Shown: positions 1 through 8,122 of the stretch, piece after piece
How positions within the stretch are numbered: the first letter of the stretch is position 1
How the letters are laid out: every line of letters starts with the position of its first letter
Source: Mesorhizobium sp. ORS 3359
GTDB lineage: Bacteria; Pseudomonadota; Alphaproteobacteria; Rhizobiales; Rhizobiaceae
Length of the DNA stretch: 64,000 nt
Reading direction: 5' to 3'
Assembly: GCA_000824845.1 (NCBI GenBank)
Contig: CCNC01000112.1
Coordinates: 1 to 64,000 of the forward strand
The notes under the pieces: model-generated
Databases searched by the model: none
The model's input: only the letters and a program-made list of their open reading frames with translations
Told to the model about the DNA's origin: nothing
Program-made: the position numbers and the translations under genes

Positions 1-21
1 AAGGGGAGAAGGAGAGGCGCT

Positions 22-609
22 TCAAAACCTTTCCAGCTTCGCCCTCACCTTCCCCAAAAACGCCGTCCTGCTCTTCGGCGTCGACGAATCCATCAGATAA
101 TGCGCCAGGAAGAACGTCTTGCAGCGCGTGGCGCACAACGCCCGCATGCCGCGCAGAATCGTCTTGCGGCCCGGCTGGCCGACGACGACACTCCACCAGG
201 TCGGCGCGCCGCAGGTGGTGATGACGCCGACCTTGGTGACATGCCGCATCAGCGACGTGATCCGCCCCTTGCCGGCCGGCAGCTTGAAGGCGATGTCCGT
301 CGCCCAAACACGGTCGAACCAGCCCTTCAGCATCGCCGGCAGGCCATACCACCAGGTCGGATAGATGAAGAGGATCGCTTCTGCCCACATAAGAAGATCA
401 AAGTGCGGCTTGAGCGCCGGATCTTCCGGTGCCCGGTCATTGTAGAATCGCCGCTCCTCGCAGCTCATCACCGGATCGAAATTCTCGGCATAGAGGTCGA
501 GCAGCCGCACGTCCCAGCCTCTTCGCGTCAGCACCTCGACCGCCGTGTCGCGGATCGCCGCGCAGTAGCTTTCGGGCACCGGATGGCAATAGACGACCAG
601 CACGCGCAT
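22..609 (-). CDS. NAD(P)H-dependent quinone reductase-like protein (flavodoxin fold), copy 1
   Basis: A 195-residue protein of the NQO1/MdaB-type NAD(P)H oxidoreductase family, cytosolic and expected to bind FMN or FAD and reduce quinones or similar acceptors. The N-terminus MRVLVVYCHPVPESYCAAI is the usual first strand and phosphate-binding loop. LFIYPTWWYGLPAMLKGWFDRV near residues 80-101 is the family's second signature. It is the last gene of a seven-gene minus-strand operon, and its start overlaps the stop of its paralogue at 609. The two paralogues share the layout HPVxxS, YAExFDP, YPxWxYGxPAxLKGxFDRV, so they look like a tandem duplication. The electron acceptor cannot be told from sequence. 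Reduction of a product of the adjacent FAD oxidase is an inference. Confidence 0.85.
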   Translation of the reverse strand: MRVLVVYCHPVPESYCAAIRDTAVEVLTRRGWDVRLLDLYAENFDPVMSCEERRFYNDRAPEDPALKPHFDLLMWAEAILFIYPTWWYGLPAMLKGWFDRVWATDIAFKLPAGKGRITSLMRHVTKVGVITTCGAPTWWSVVVGQPGRKTILRGMRALCATRCKTFFLAHYLMDSSTPKSRTAFLGKVRAKLERF

Positions 610-1190
610 CAGAATTGATCCATGCTGGCCGCGACCTTTACCATGAACGCGTTGCGCGTCTCGTCGGTCGAAAGGTTCATCGAATAATGCGCGAGGTAGG
701 AGACTGGAGCGCCGGGCAGAATCGTGGCCCGCAGCATGCGCTTGACGATCTTGCGCGGCGGGTCGCCCATCAGCATGGCGCGCAAGCGGCTGCCGCCATA
801 GGTGGTCACGGCGGCGAGCTTGCGGATGTTGTGCAGCGTCGGCCGTACCTTGCCGTCGACCAGCTTGAACGACACGCCTGGCAGGAAGACGCGATCGAAG
901 AAACCTTTCAGGATCGCCGGATAGCCGTAATTCCAGACCGGAAAAGACAGCACCAGCGCCTCAGCATTTTGCAACCTTTCGATGTAGCCGGCGACGGCAT
1001 CGGCTGGGCCACGCGGATCGTGATAGCCGAGGCGCTCGGCACGCGTCAGCCGCGGATCGAAGTCCTCGGCATAGAGATCGCAGTCATCAATCGTGTGGCC
1101 CGCAGCGGTCAGCCGCTCGACGATCGTCCGGTGCAGGCCGGCATTGAAGCTGGTCTCTACCGGATGCGCGTAAAGCACGAGGATGTTCAT
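609..1190 (-). CDS. NAD(P)H-dependent quinone reductase-like protein, copy 2
   Basis: A 193-residue flavodoxin-fold NAD(P)H oxidoreductase, starting MNILVLYAHPVETSFNAGL. It carries LSFPVWNYGYPAILKGFFDRV, the counterpart of the signature in the downstream paralogue. Start and stop codons overlap those of both neighbours (609 and 1190), so it is translationally coupled inside the operon. The two proteins are clearly homologous but diverged along their length, which suggests an old duplication with separate substrates or a heterodimer. No transmembrane segment or signal peptide is visible. The family assignment is firm and the substrate is unknown. Confidence 0.85.
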   Translation of the reverse strand: MNILVLYAHPVETSFNAGLHRTIVERLTAAGHTIDDCDLYAEDFDPRLTRAERLGYHDPRGPADAVAGYIERLQNAEALVLSFPVWNYGYPAILKGFFDRVFLPGVSFKLVDGKVRPTLHNIRKLAAVTTYGGSRLRAMLMGDPPRKIVKRMLRATILPGAPVSYLAHYSMNLSTDETRNAFMVKVAASMDQF

Positions 1191-2590
1191 CAGCCCGCCT
1201 CTTGCAGGCCCTTGAACAGGAAGGGTTTGCCCGAGCGATAGTCGTAGGCGGGGTTTTCCCAGGCGATCATCTTGCCGGGATTGAGCAGTCCTTGCGGATC
1301 GGTCTCGCGCTTGAAGGCAAGCTGCACATCATCCGTACGCTTCATGCCGCCCTCTTCCAGCGTGTAGCGATGCGGATTGAAGATCCAGCAGCCATTGTCC
1401 TCATGAATGCGGATGATCTCGTTGAGCCGCTCTTCTGTGGTGTAGCGCACCAGCGGCAGGCCGGCGGCGCCGATCGCGCCGTCGAAGCGGATGAATTCGA
1501 GATGCGCCGGGACCTCGTCGCCGAAGCGCTCGACCATCGCCTTGACATGGGCGAGATGATCCGGCGACGGATAGCGCGCCTGCAGGTAGGTGATCGTCGG
1601 ATCGACCCGGATGGCGCGCAACGTCGTGTGGTTCCAGGTGAGCTCATAGGCCGGCGGCAATCCTTTGAGATCGGCCTCCTGGTCGGCGCGGAAGACGATC
1701 TCGCCCCTGGTGCTGCGCACGAAAGCGACAAAAGCGTCCATCGCATGCGGCGCGATCATGCACACCACGATGCTCTGCTCGCGCCTAAAGAATTTCTGAT
1801 GCCGCTTGAAATAGTCGTAAGGAATGGGCGCGGCGATCGGCGTGATCAGCTTGGCCAAGATGCCGTCCTGCACGGCGAGATCATTGCCGAAGCCGGCCGC
1901 CTCCATGAAATCGTCGAAGCCGACAATGACGTCGATCCAGTCATAGGAGGCCGTCAACGGCATCTCGACCTCGGTGATGATACCGTTGGTGCCATAGGCG
2001 TGCATGACCTTCAGCACCTCTTCGCCGGTGAGGTCCATCACGCGCGGCTCGGCTTCCATGGTCACCGTTCTCAGCCGGATGACATTGCCGAGATCGCGCA
2101 ACCCACCCCAGCGGATCGAGCCGACACCGCCCGAGCCGCCAGCGATGAAGCCGCCGATCGAAGCTGTGTTGTAGGTCGACGGCGAGAGTCTCAACTCCTG
2201 CCCGGAATGCGCCCGCGTCGCCTTGTCGATCTCGGCCAGAACCGCGCCAGGCCCGGTCACCACGCGCCCCGGCGCGATCGATTTGATCTCGTTCATCTCG
2301 GCGAGGTTGAGCACCACGCCGCCCGACAGCGGCATCGCTTGCCCATAATTGCCGGTGCCGCTGCCGCGCGGCGTCACCGGGACACCGTGCCGGTGACAGG
2401 CTGCGAGCACGCGGATCACCTCGTCCTCGCTCTTCGGCGTGACGATGAGATCGCCTTTGACATGATCGAGCTGTGCCTTCAGCACCGGGCTGTACCAGTA
2501 GAAGTCGCGGCTCTTCTGCTGGACGATCGCCGGATGGTCGTCGATCTTGATCCCGTCGAGATCGCGCTTCAGCGCTGCGATATCCATCAT
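1190..2590 (-). CDS. FAD-linked oxidase (GlcD/VAO type)
   Basis: About 466 residues if translation starts at the ATG at 2590, which shares a base with the stop of the upstream amidohydrolase (TGATG). The open frame continues further upstream but lies inside that gene. The N-terminal FAD-binding PCMH domain is recognised by TPRGSGTGNYGQAMPLSGG, followed by GPGAVLAEIDKAT and IGGFIAGGSGGVGSIRWGG. The C-terminal oxidase domain ends in GLLNPGKMIAW, the common closing motif of GlcD-like enzymes. It probably oxidises a hydroxy acid or a saturated ring intermediate with FAD. In this operon it could act on a product of the amidohydrolase, with the two quinone reductases as partners; that link is inference. 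Confidence 0.85.
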   Translation of the reverse strand: MMDIAALKRDLDGIKIDDHPAIVQQKSRDFYWYSPVLKAQLDHVKGDLIVTPKSEDEVIRVLAACHRHGVPVTPRGSGTGNYGQAMPLSGGVVLNLAEMNEIKSIAPGRVVTGPGAVLAEIDKATRAHSGQELRLSPSTYNTASIGGFIAGGSGGVGSIRWGGLRDLGNVIRLRTVTMEAEPRVMDLTGEEVLKVMHAYGTNGIITEVEMPLTASYDWIDVIVGFDDFMEAAGFGNDLAVQDGILAKLITPIAAPIPYDYFKRHQKFFRREQSIVVCMIAPHAMDAFVAFVRSTRGEIVFRADQEADLKGLPPAYELTWNHTTLRAIRVDPTITYLQARYPSPDHLAHVKAMVERFGDEVPAHLEFIRFDGAIGAAGLPLVRYTTEERLNEIIRIHEDNGCWIFNPHRYTLEEGGMKRTDDVQLAFKRETDPQGLLNPGKMIAWENPAYDYRSGKPFLFKGLQEAG

Positions 2591-3900
2591 CACACCATCA
2601 ATTCGTCGAGTTCGGCATAGTCGGGCAGCTGGCGTTCGATCGCCCTGCCCTCGCGCACCACGATGCGATCCGATTCGGGCCGCGACAGCAATTCGGTCCA
2701 ACTGCGTCCCTTGAAGACGATGAAATCGGCTGAGCCGCCGGCGGCAAGCGTGCCGGCGCCGTCAAGACGCATCACCTCCGCCGGCGTCGCCGCCACCGCC
2801 TTCGGCCAGTCGCCGACCGGATGGTCGAAATGCAGGATGCGCGTCGCCATGCGGTAGACTTCCAGCATGTCGAGATCGCCATAGGCGTAGAACGGATCGC
2901 GCGTGTTGTCGGAGGCGACCGCCACCTTGATGCCGCGCGCCTTCATCTCGTGCAGCAGCGTCACGCCGCGCCAACGCGGTGTCGTTTGGTTGTTGCGGCG
3001 GTCCTGCAGATAGAGGTTGCACATCGGCAGCGACACCACGGCGAGCCGCGCCTTCGCCACCTTGTCCAGCGTGTCGAGCACCTCGAGGTCAGGCTGGCGC
3101 GCCAGCGAGCAGCAATGGCCGACCAGGATGTTGCCCTCGAAACCGTTCCAAAGCGACGCCTCGGCGATCTTCTTCAGCGAAATCGCCGCGACCTCGTCGG
3201 TCTCGTCGGCATGGAAATCGAGGTCGAGCCCGTGCTTGATGGCTTCAGCGAAAACCTGGTCGAGCAGTTCCTCGAGATCGGGCACCATATAGGTTACGAC
3301 GCCGAGCACCCCCTTGGCCGCGGCCACGCGTTTGGCCAGCCGCTCGAACCAGGCTTTGTCACGCACGCCTTCGATGCCGAGCAGGCAGGCGGCCTGCAGG
3401 TCGATCCGCCCGCGCCATTTTTCGCGCATCGTCTCGAAAACCGGCCAGGAGATTTCCTCCTGCGGCGGCACGCTGTCGAGATGCGTGCGCACCGCCTTGG
3501 TGCCATGCGCGTAGGCTGAGCGCAGCGAGAAATCCATGCGCCGCGCGACGTCTTCGGCGCTCCAGCGCGCGGTGCGGTCGGCGCCTGTAGCGTTGAGCGC
3601 GCCCATGAAGGTGCCGTCGGGATTGGGCTTTCGCGGCCAGATATGGCCCTTGTCGATATGAGTGTGGCAATCGACGAAGCACGGCAGCACGATCCGGCCG
3701 GCGAGGTCGATCGCGTTGGCTGACGTCTTCGACTTCGCTTGGGCGGCAACGCTCGCAATCTTGCCGTCGGCGACGGCCAGTTCGGCCAGCGCGTAGCCAT
3801 CAGCATCGAACGATGCGGCAAGCCCGGGCGTCAGCGAACGGTGAACGCGGGCATTGGCAAGCTGGTAAGAACCAGAGGCAGGTATCAAGATCTGGTCCAC
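2590..3900 (-). CDS. Amidohydrolase, cytosine/isoguanine deaminase-like
   Basis: A 436-residue metal-dependent amidohydrolase. Metal ligands are visible as VDCHTHIDKGHIW (HxH), LDFHADETDE, VGHCCSLA and VASDNTRDPFYAYGD, the pattern of the CodA branch rather than of dihydropyrimidinases. The expected reaction is hydrolytic deamination or ring opening of a pyrimidine, purine or other N-heterocycle in the cytoplasm. It is the fourth gene of the operon, 30 bp after the ABC permease and overlapping the FAD oxidase by one base, so the imported compound is a plausible substrate. Typical CodA enzymes are slightly shorter; the extra length is an N-terminal beta-sandwich segment. Exact substrate unknown. 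Confidence 0.85.
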   Translation of the reverse strand: MDQILIPASGSYQLANARVHRSLTPGLAASFDADGYALAELAVADGKIASVAAQAKSKTSANAIDLAGRIVLPCFVDCHTHIDKGHIWPRKPNPDGTFMGALNATGADRTARWSAEDVARRMDFSLRSAYAHGTKAVRTHLDSVPPQEEISWPVFETMREKWRGRIDLQAACLLGIEGVRDKAWFERLAKRVAAAKGVLGVVTYMVPDLEELLDQVFAEAIKHGLDLDFHADETDEVAAISLKKIAEASLWNGFEGNILVGHCCSLARQPDLEVLDTLDKVAKARLAVVSLPMCNLYLQDRRNNQTTPRWRGVTLLHEMKARGIKVAVASDNTRDPFYAYGDLDMLEVYRMATRILHFDHPVGDWPKAVAATPAEVMRLDGAGTLAAGGSADFIVFKGRSWTELLSRPESDRIVVREGRAIERQLPDYAELDELMV

Positions 3901-3930
3901 TTCGTGATTTCCTCTGCGGCGCCAACCACC

Positions 3931-4782
3931 CTAATGCTCCTGCTTGAGCGCGCTCTCGTGCCAGCGGCGCAGGATCAGATGCGACACCAGCGACAGCACC
4001 AGGAAGATCAGGATGCCGGTGAGCGAGATCAGGATCAGCGCCGCGAACAGGCGCGGCGCGTTGAGCCGGTAGCCGGCCTCGATGATGCGGGAGGCAAGCC
4101 CTGACGACTGCCCCTGCGCACCCGCGACGAATTCGGCGACCACGGCGCCGATCAACGACAGGCCGCCGGCAATCTTCAGCCCGCCGAGGAAATAGGGCAT
4201 CGCCGCCGGCAGCCGCAGATAGCGCAATTGCTGCCAGCGCGTCGCGCCATTGAGCTTGAACAGGTCGCGCAGGTTCCGGTCGACGGAGTTCAGGCCAAGC
4301 GTGGTGTTGGACAGGATGGGGAAAAAGGCGACGATCCAGGCGCAGAGCAGCAGTTTGACGGTCTGGTTGTTCACATAGATGTTGATCAGCGGGAAGATGG
4401 CCACGATCGGCGTCACCTGCAGCACGATGGCGAAGGGAAAGAGCGACATCTCCACCCATTTCGACTGCGCGAACAGCACCGCCAGCCCGACGCCGCCGAT
4501 GACCGCGAGCAAAAGGCTGAGGAAAGTGATCCTGAGCGTCACCAGCAACGAGGAAAACAACAGGCCGGCGTCGCTATGCAGCGTCTGCAGCACCACGCCG
4601 GGACGCGGCAGGATATATTGCGGGATCTCGTTCCAGACGCAGATGCGATCCCACAGCCAGATCGCCAGCACCATGATCGCCAACGGCAGCACCCATTTGC
4701 CAATGCGCTCAAGACGCTCCTGGCGGGCGCGGCGCGCCTCCTCGGGGTCGAGCTTCAATGCAGTGTCTTCAATGGCCGTCAT
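3931..4782 (-). CDS. ABC transporter permease (SsuC/ThiX type)
   Basis: About 283 residues from the ATG at 4782, which overlaps the ATPase gene by 14 bp. The longer open frame upstream lies inside the ATPase gene and lacks permease features. About six hydrophobic helices are visible, starting with WVLPLAIMVLAIWLWDRI. The BPD_transp_1 loop for coupling to the ATPase is in the last third, after FKLNGATRWQQLRYLRLPAAMPYFLGGLKIA. The protein forms the inner-membrane channel for the periplasmic NMT1-like binding protein encoded upstream. This permease class serves sulfonates, thiamine precursors and pyrimidine-like compounds. Confidence 0.9.
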   Translation of the reverse strand: MTAIEDTALKLDPEEARRARQERLERIGKWVLPLAIMVLAIWLWDRICVWNEIPQYILPRPGVVLQTLHSDAGLLFSSLLVTLRITFLSLLLAVIGGVGLAVLFAQSKWVEMSLFPFAIVLQVTPIVAIFPLINIYVNNQTVKLLLCAWIVAFFPILSNTTLGLNSVDRNLRDLFKLNGATRWQQLRYLRLPAAMPYFLGGLKIAGGLSLIGAVVAEFVAGAQGQSSGLASRIIEAGYRLNAPRLFAALILISLTGILIFLVLSLVSHLILRRWHESALKQEH

Positions 4783-5590
4783 GGTGCGGTCCGGCGGTTG
4801 AGTTGATGGCGTCGACCAGCACGTCCGAGGCCTGCCGGCAGAGCGCGGCATAGTCGGGTGAGGTCCGGAACACCTCGTCGCGCGGATAGGGCGCGCTGAT
4901 GGGGAGCTCGCCGAAAACGCGGCCCGGCCGCGCGGCCATGACGACAACGCGGCTGGACAGGAACACGCTTTCGAAGACGCTGTGGGTGACGAAGACGACG
5001 GTGAAGCGCTCGTCCTGCCACAGCTCCAGAAGGTCGTTGTTGAGCTTGAAGCGGGTGATCTCGTCGAGCGCCGCGAAGGGCTCGTCCATCAGAAGGATGC
5101 GTGGCTTGGTCACCATGGCGCGCGCGATCGACACTCGCATCTTCATGCCGCCGGAAAGCTCGCGCGGCACCGCGTTCTCGAAGCCGGTGAGATGGACGCG
5201 CGACAGCATCTCCATCACCGCCGGCGCCGCCTTGGCCCGCGACACGCCCTTGAGCCGCAGCGGCAGCCAGACATTGTCGAAGACGCTCGCCCAAGGCAGC
5301 AGCGTCGGCTCCTGGAAGACGAAGCCGATGTTCGAGCGGTCGATCGGGCCGCGCCAGTCGAGCTGGCCGGAGGTCGGCGTCGACAGGCCGGCGATCAGCC
5401 TGAGCGCCGTCGACTTGCCGCAGCCGGACGGGCCGAGCAGGCTGAGGAAATCGCCCTCGCGGATCGCGAGATCCACCTTGCTCAGCGCCGTCACGCCATT
5501 GGAAAATACCTTGCCGACATTGCGCAACGAAAGCAGCATCGGGGCCTCGCCCGATGCCGCCGGCGTCTCAGCCACTTTCTCCTGGATCAT
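4769..5590 (-). CDS. ABC transporter ATP-binding protein (SsuB/ThiZ type)
   Basis: A 273-residue nucleotide-binding subunit. Walker A is GPSGCGKST at residues 53-61, the Q-loop is VFQEPTLLPW, the ABC signature LSGGM is at 145-149, and Walker B RILLMDEPFAALDE is at about 164-177, with the switch histidine in FVTHSVFES. These place it in the nitrate/sulfonate/taurine group of ATPases. It energises the permease encoded next. It starts 15 bp after the stop of the binding-protein gene, and the order of binding protein, ATPase and permease is typical for this transporter type. The N-terminal 17 residues are a nonconserved extension; MLLSLRNVGKVF at residue 18 is a possible alternative start. Confidence 0.92.
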   Translation of the reverse strand: MIQEKVAETPAASGEAPMLLSLRNVGKVFSNGVTALSKVDLAIREGDFLSLLGPSGCGKSTALRLIAGLSTPTSGQLDWRGPIDRSNIGFVFQEPTLLPWASVFDNVWLPLRLKGVSRAKAAPAVMEMLSRVHLTGFENAVPRELSGGMKMRVSIARAMVTKPRILLMDEPFAALDEITRFKLNNDLLELWQDERFTVVFVTHSVFESVFLSSRVVVMAARPGRVFGELPISAPYPRDEVFRTSPDYAALCRQASDVLVDAINSTAGPHHDGH

Positions 5591-5605
5591 CTCAGGCAGG
5601 CCGCC

Positions 5606-6610
5606 CTACTTCTTCAGCTCCAGCCCGACGCCCTTGTTGATGAAAGCCAGCGTGTAGGCCTTCTTGATGTCGATGCCCGGCTGCGCGACCTTGGCCTTGA
5701 CCATCTTGTCGTAGAAACTCTGGATGCGCGCGTCGGTCATGGCGCCGATGCCGAGTTTTTCCGAATCGCCGGAATCGACGACGCCGAACTTCTTCAGCTG
5801 CTCGATCGAGAAGGCGATCTGCTCATCCGTCATGTCCGGATTATCCTTCTTGATCATGTCGTTGGCGGCCTTGTTGTCGCCGTAGAGATAGTTGTACCAG
5901 CCCTTGGCCGAGCCATCGACGAAGCACTGCACGACCTCCGGCCGCTTGTCGATCGTGTCCTGCATCACCTCGACGGTCGTCGCATAGGTATCCCAGCCAT
6001 AATCGGCGAGCAGGAACTGGTTCGGCACGAAGCCGCCCGCCTTCTGAACCGCGAACGGCTCGGACGTGACATAGCCCTGCTGGATCGACTTCTTGTTGGC
6101 GATGAACGGCGCCGGGTTGAAGGTGTAGGGCACGCGCTTTGCCGCATCGAAGCCAAGCTCGGTCACCATCCACTGGAAGAAGGTCTGCGCGCCCTCGTCG
6201 CCGAGGATATACTGGTCGGCGTTCTTCAGGTCCTCCCACTTGTCCAGCCCCTGCCCCGGCTGGGACATGATGACCTGCGGGTCCTTCTGGAAATCGGCGG
6301 CGACGACGCGCATCGGGATGCCCTGCTGCACGGCGTCGAAGGCCGACAGCAGATTGCCACCCATGTAGAAATCGATCTTGCCGGCAAGCAGCATCGGCCG
6401 GCCGCTGACCTGCGGCCCGCCCTGCATGATGGTGACGTCGAGACCGCAGGCAGCGTAGGTGCCGTCGGCAACGGCCTGGTAGTAGCCGCCATGCTCCGGC
6501 TCGGCCAGCCAATTGGTGCCGAACGTCACCTTCTCGTTCGCGGCAGCAGCCAGCGTGCCCGCCACCAGCAAGGCGATCGAGCCCGCCAGGATCTTCCCAT
6601 TTCCGATCAT
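5606..6610 (-). CDS. ABC transporter substrate-binding protein (NMT1/THI5-like)
   Basis: About 334 residues. The start at 6610 is preferred over the longer frame because a GAGGGTGAG ribosome-binding stretch precedes it and it opens with a clean Sec signal peptide (MIGNGKILAGSIALLVAG, cleaved near AAA-NE). The mature part begins VTFGTNWLAEPEHGGYYQA, typical of the NMT1/THI5-like family that binds pyrimidine precursors of thiamine, formyl-aminopyrimidines and related molecules. It is the promoter-proximal gene of the seven-gene operon and should set the system's specificity. The ligand is unknown, but the amidohydrolase in the same operon points to a nitrogen heterocycle. Confidence 0.9.
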   Translation of the reverse strand: MIGNGKILAGSIALLVAGTLAAAANEKVTFGTNWLAEPEHGGYYQAVADGTYAACGLDVTIMQGGPQVSGRPMLLAGKIDFYMGGNLLSAFDAVQQGIPMRVVAADFQKDPQVIMSQPGQGLDKWEDLKNADQYILGDEGAQTFFQWMVTELGFDAAKRVPYTFNPAPFIANKKSIQQGYVTSEPFAVQKAGGFVPNQFLLADYGWDTYATTVEVMQDTIDKRPEVVQCFVDGSAKGWYNYLYGDNKAANDMIKKDNPDMTDEQIAFSIEQLKKFGVVDSGDSEKLGIGAMTDARIQSFYDKMVKAKVAQPGIDIKKAYTLAFINKGVGLELKK

Positions 6611-6862
6611 AAACTCACCCTCTCTTGGCCCGGGCGCGCAGCGCGCTGAGCTCGACACCATTGATTCAAGAAGCAAGACACATGCCACCGTCTGGGCTGC
6701 CTGCTTGCGCGACAGTCATTGCCGAGAGCGGACGGGTCATGCCGTACGCGAGGCATCGTGCCTATTTTTTGGACGCCTGTCCATAATCGCCCGGGGGGCA
6801 TGCACCGCATCTTGAAGGTTTCATGAATCGAGCCTTAGTCTGCGGGCGCACAGGAGAATGCC
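6611..6862. promoter_or_regulatory. Divergent promoter region between transport/catabolic operon and Rid gene
   Basis: This 252-bp region must hold both divergent promoters, for the binding-protein operon (minus) and the Rid/creatininase pair (plus). AGGAG at 6852-6856 is the ribosome-binding site for the Rid gene. No clear operator palindrome or riboswitch was found, and no regulator gene is adjacent. A thiamine-pyrophosphate riboswitch was looked for, because NMT1-like proteins can import thiamine precursors, but its conserved CTGAGA core is absent. Confidence 0.5.
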
Positions 6863-7246
6863 ATGCTGAAATACCTCGCCCCCAAGGCCATCAAGCCGCC
6901 CTTCGCCCGCTACAGCCACGGCGTTGAAATACCTGCCGGAAAACGACTGGTGCTATGCTCCGGTCAGTTGGGCATCGGGGCTGACGACCATGTTCCCGAG
7001 GATGCCGGCGCGCAGGCTGAGCTCTGCTTCAAGAACATCGCTGCAATCTTGAGCGAAGCCGGGCTGACCTTGAGCGACATTGTGCGCATCAACGCCTTCG
7101 TCACCGATCGTGCCCACCTGCAGCCCTATATGAATGTCCGTAACCGGCTCTTTTCCGATCCGGCGCCGGCCTCTACGCTGATGATCGTCTCCGGCTTCGC
7201 CCGCCCGGAATTCAAAGTCGAGGTGGAGGTTTTGGCGGCAGGCTAG
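6863..7246 (+). CDS. Rid family protein (YjgF/UK114), lacking the canonical arginine
   Basis: A 127-residue Rid-superfamily protein, expected to be a small cytosolic trimer. RidA itself hydrolyses reactive enamine/imine intermediates. NAFVTDRAHLQPYMNVRNRLF and the C-terminal KVEVEVLA are family features. At the position where E. coli RidA has PARS, with the catalytic Arg105, this protein reads PAST, so the arginine is missing. It therefore probably belongs to a Rid subgroup without RidA-type deaminase activity, often tied to degradation of N-containing rings. It lies 66 bp before the creatininase-family gene and divergent to the transport/amidohydrolase operon, suggesting a role in the same pathway. 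Confidence 0.88.
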   Translation: MLKYLAPKAIKPPFARYSHGVEIPAGKRLVLCSGQLGIGADDHVPEDAGAQAELCFKNIAAILSEAGLTLSDIVRINAFVTDRAHLQPYMNVRNRLFSDPAPASTLMIVSGFARPEFKVEVEVLAAG

Positions 7247-7312
7247 CGTTGCCCGTAGGCAATAAGCGCATTACACCGACCGGTGCGGACGGCAGAGCAA
7301 TCGGAGACTAAA

Positions 7313-8110
7313 GTGGCCAAAAGACGTGTGTGGTGGGGCGATTACCGGACGACCGAATACGCCTCGATCGACGCGGAGGAGACCATCGCCGTGCTGCCGG
7401 TGGCGGCGATCGAGCAGCATGGCCCTCACCTTCCGGTCTCGACCGATACCTCGATCATGATGGGCATGCTGGAGACGGTGATCGCGCGCCTGCCCGACGA
7501 TCTCGACATCCGCATCCTGCCGGTGCAGGCGGTCGGCAAGTCGAACGAGCACCTGCATGCACCCGGCACCCTCACCCTGCCGGCGACCACGCTGGTGGAT
7601 GCGTGGACCGAGCTTGGCCTGTCGATCGCGCGCGCCGGGGTTAGAAAGCTGATCATCGTCAATTCGCATGGCGGCAATGAAGAGATCATGGGCATCGTTT
7701 CGCGCGAATTGCGTGTGCGCGCCAAGATGCTGTCGGTGAAGACGAGCTGGCAGCGCTTCGGCCGCCCGGCCGGCATGTTTACGGAGCTTGAAGACCGTCA
7801 CGGCATCCATGGCGGCGATGTCGAGACCTCGCTGATGCTGCATTTCCGGCCTGACCTCGTCGACATGAGCAAGGCCGATAATTTCGTTTCCAATGTCGCC
7901 CGCGCCGAAAAGGAATTCGCCTTTCTGCGCCACACCGGAACGCACGCCTTTGCCTGGATCGCCAGCGATCTCAACCCCAACGGCGTGGTCGGCGATGCCT
8001 CGATCGCCACTGCCGAGAAGGGTCGGCTCACCGCCGAGCATCAGGCCGACGGATTTATCAACCTGGTGAAAGACGTCCGTAAGGCAAAGCTTTCAGAATG
8101 GCTGTCCTAG
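7313..8110 (+). CDS. Creatininase-family amidohydrolase
   Basis: About 265 residues from the GTG at 7313, which has CGGAG six bases upstream; an in-frame GTG at 7283 is a weaker alternative. The metal-binding motifs of the creatininase/FAPy-deformylase superfamily are all present: EQHGPHLPVSTD near the N-terminus, NSHGGNEE in the middle, and DRHGIHGGDVETS, which supplies the later His and Glu ligands. These enzymes open cyclic amides or remove formyl groups with two divalent metal ions. Paired with the Rid protein and facing the amidohydrolase operon, it is a candidate for the ring-opening step of an N-heterocycle pathway. Creatinine itself is unlikely to be provable from sequence alone. Confidence 0.85.
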   Translation: MAKRRVWWGDYRTTEYASIDAEETIAVLPVAAIEQHGPHLPVSTDTSIMMGMLETVIARLPDDLDIRILPVQAVGKSNEHLHAPGTLTLPATTLVDAWTELGLSIARAGVRKLIIVNSHGGNEEIMGIVSRELRVRAKMLSVKTSWQRFGRPAGMFTELEDRHGIHGGDVETSLMLHFRPDLVDMSKADNFVSNVARAEKEFAFLRHTGTHAFAWIASDLNPNGVVGDASIATAEKGRLTAEHQADGFINLVKDVRKAKLSEWLS

Positions 8111-8122
8111 CGGGTCGCTCTT

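Noticed and set aside
1202..2620. 472-codon plus-strand open frame opposite the FAD oxidase
   Set aside because: Typical shadow frame of high-GC DNA; no motifs, while the minus strand carries clear FAD-oxidase signatures.
6611..6862. Possible thiamine-pyrophosphate riboswitch before the NMT1-like transporter
   Set aside because: The CTGAGA and ACCTG core motifs are absent on the minus strand.
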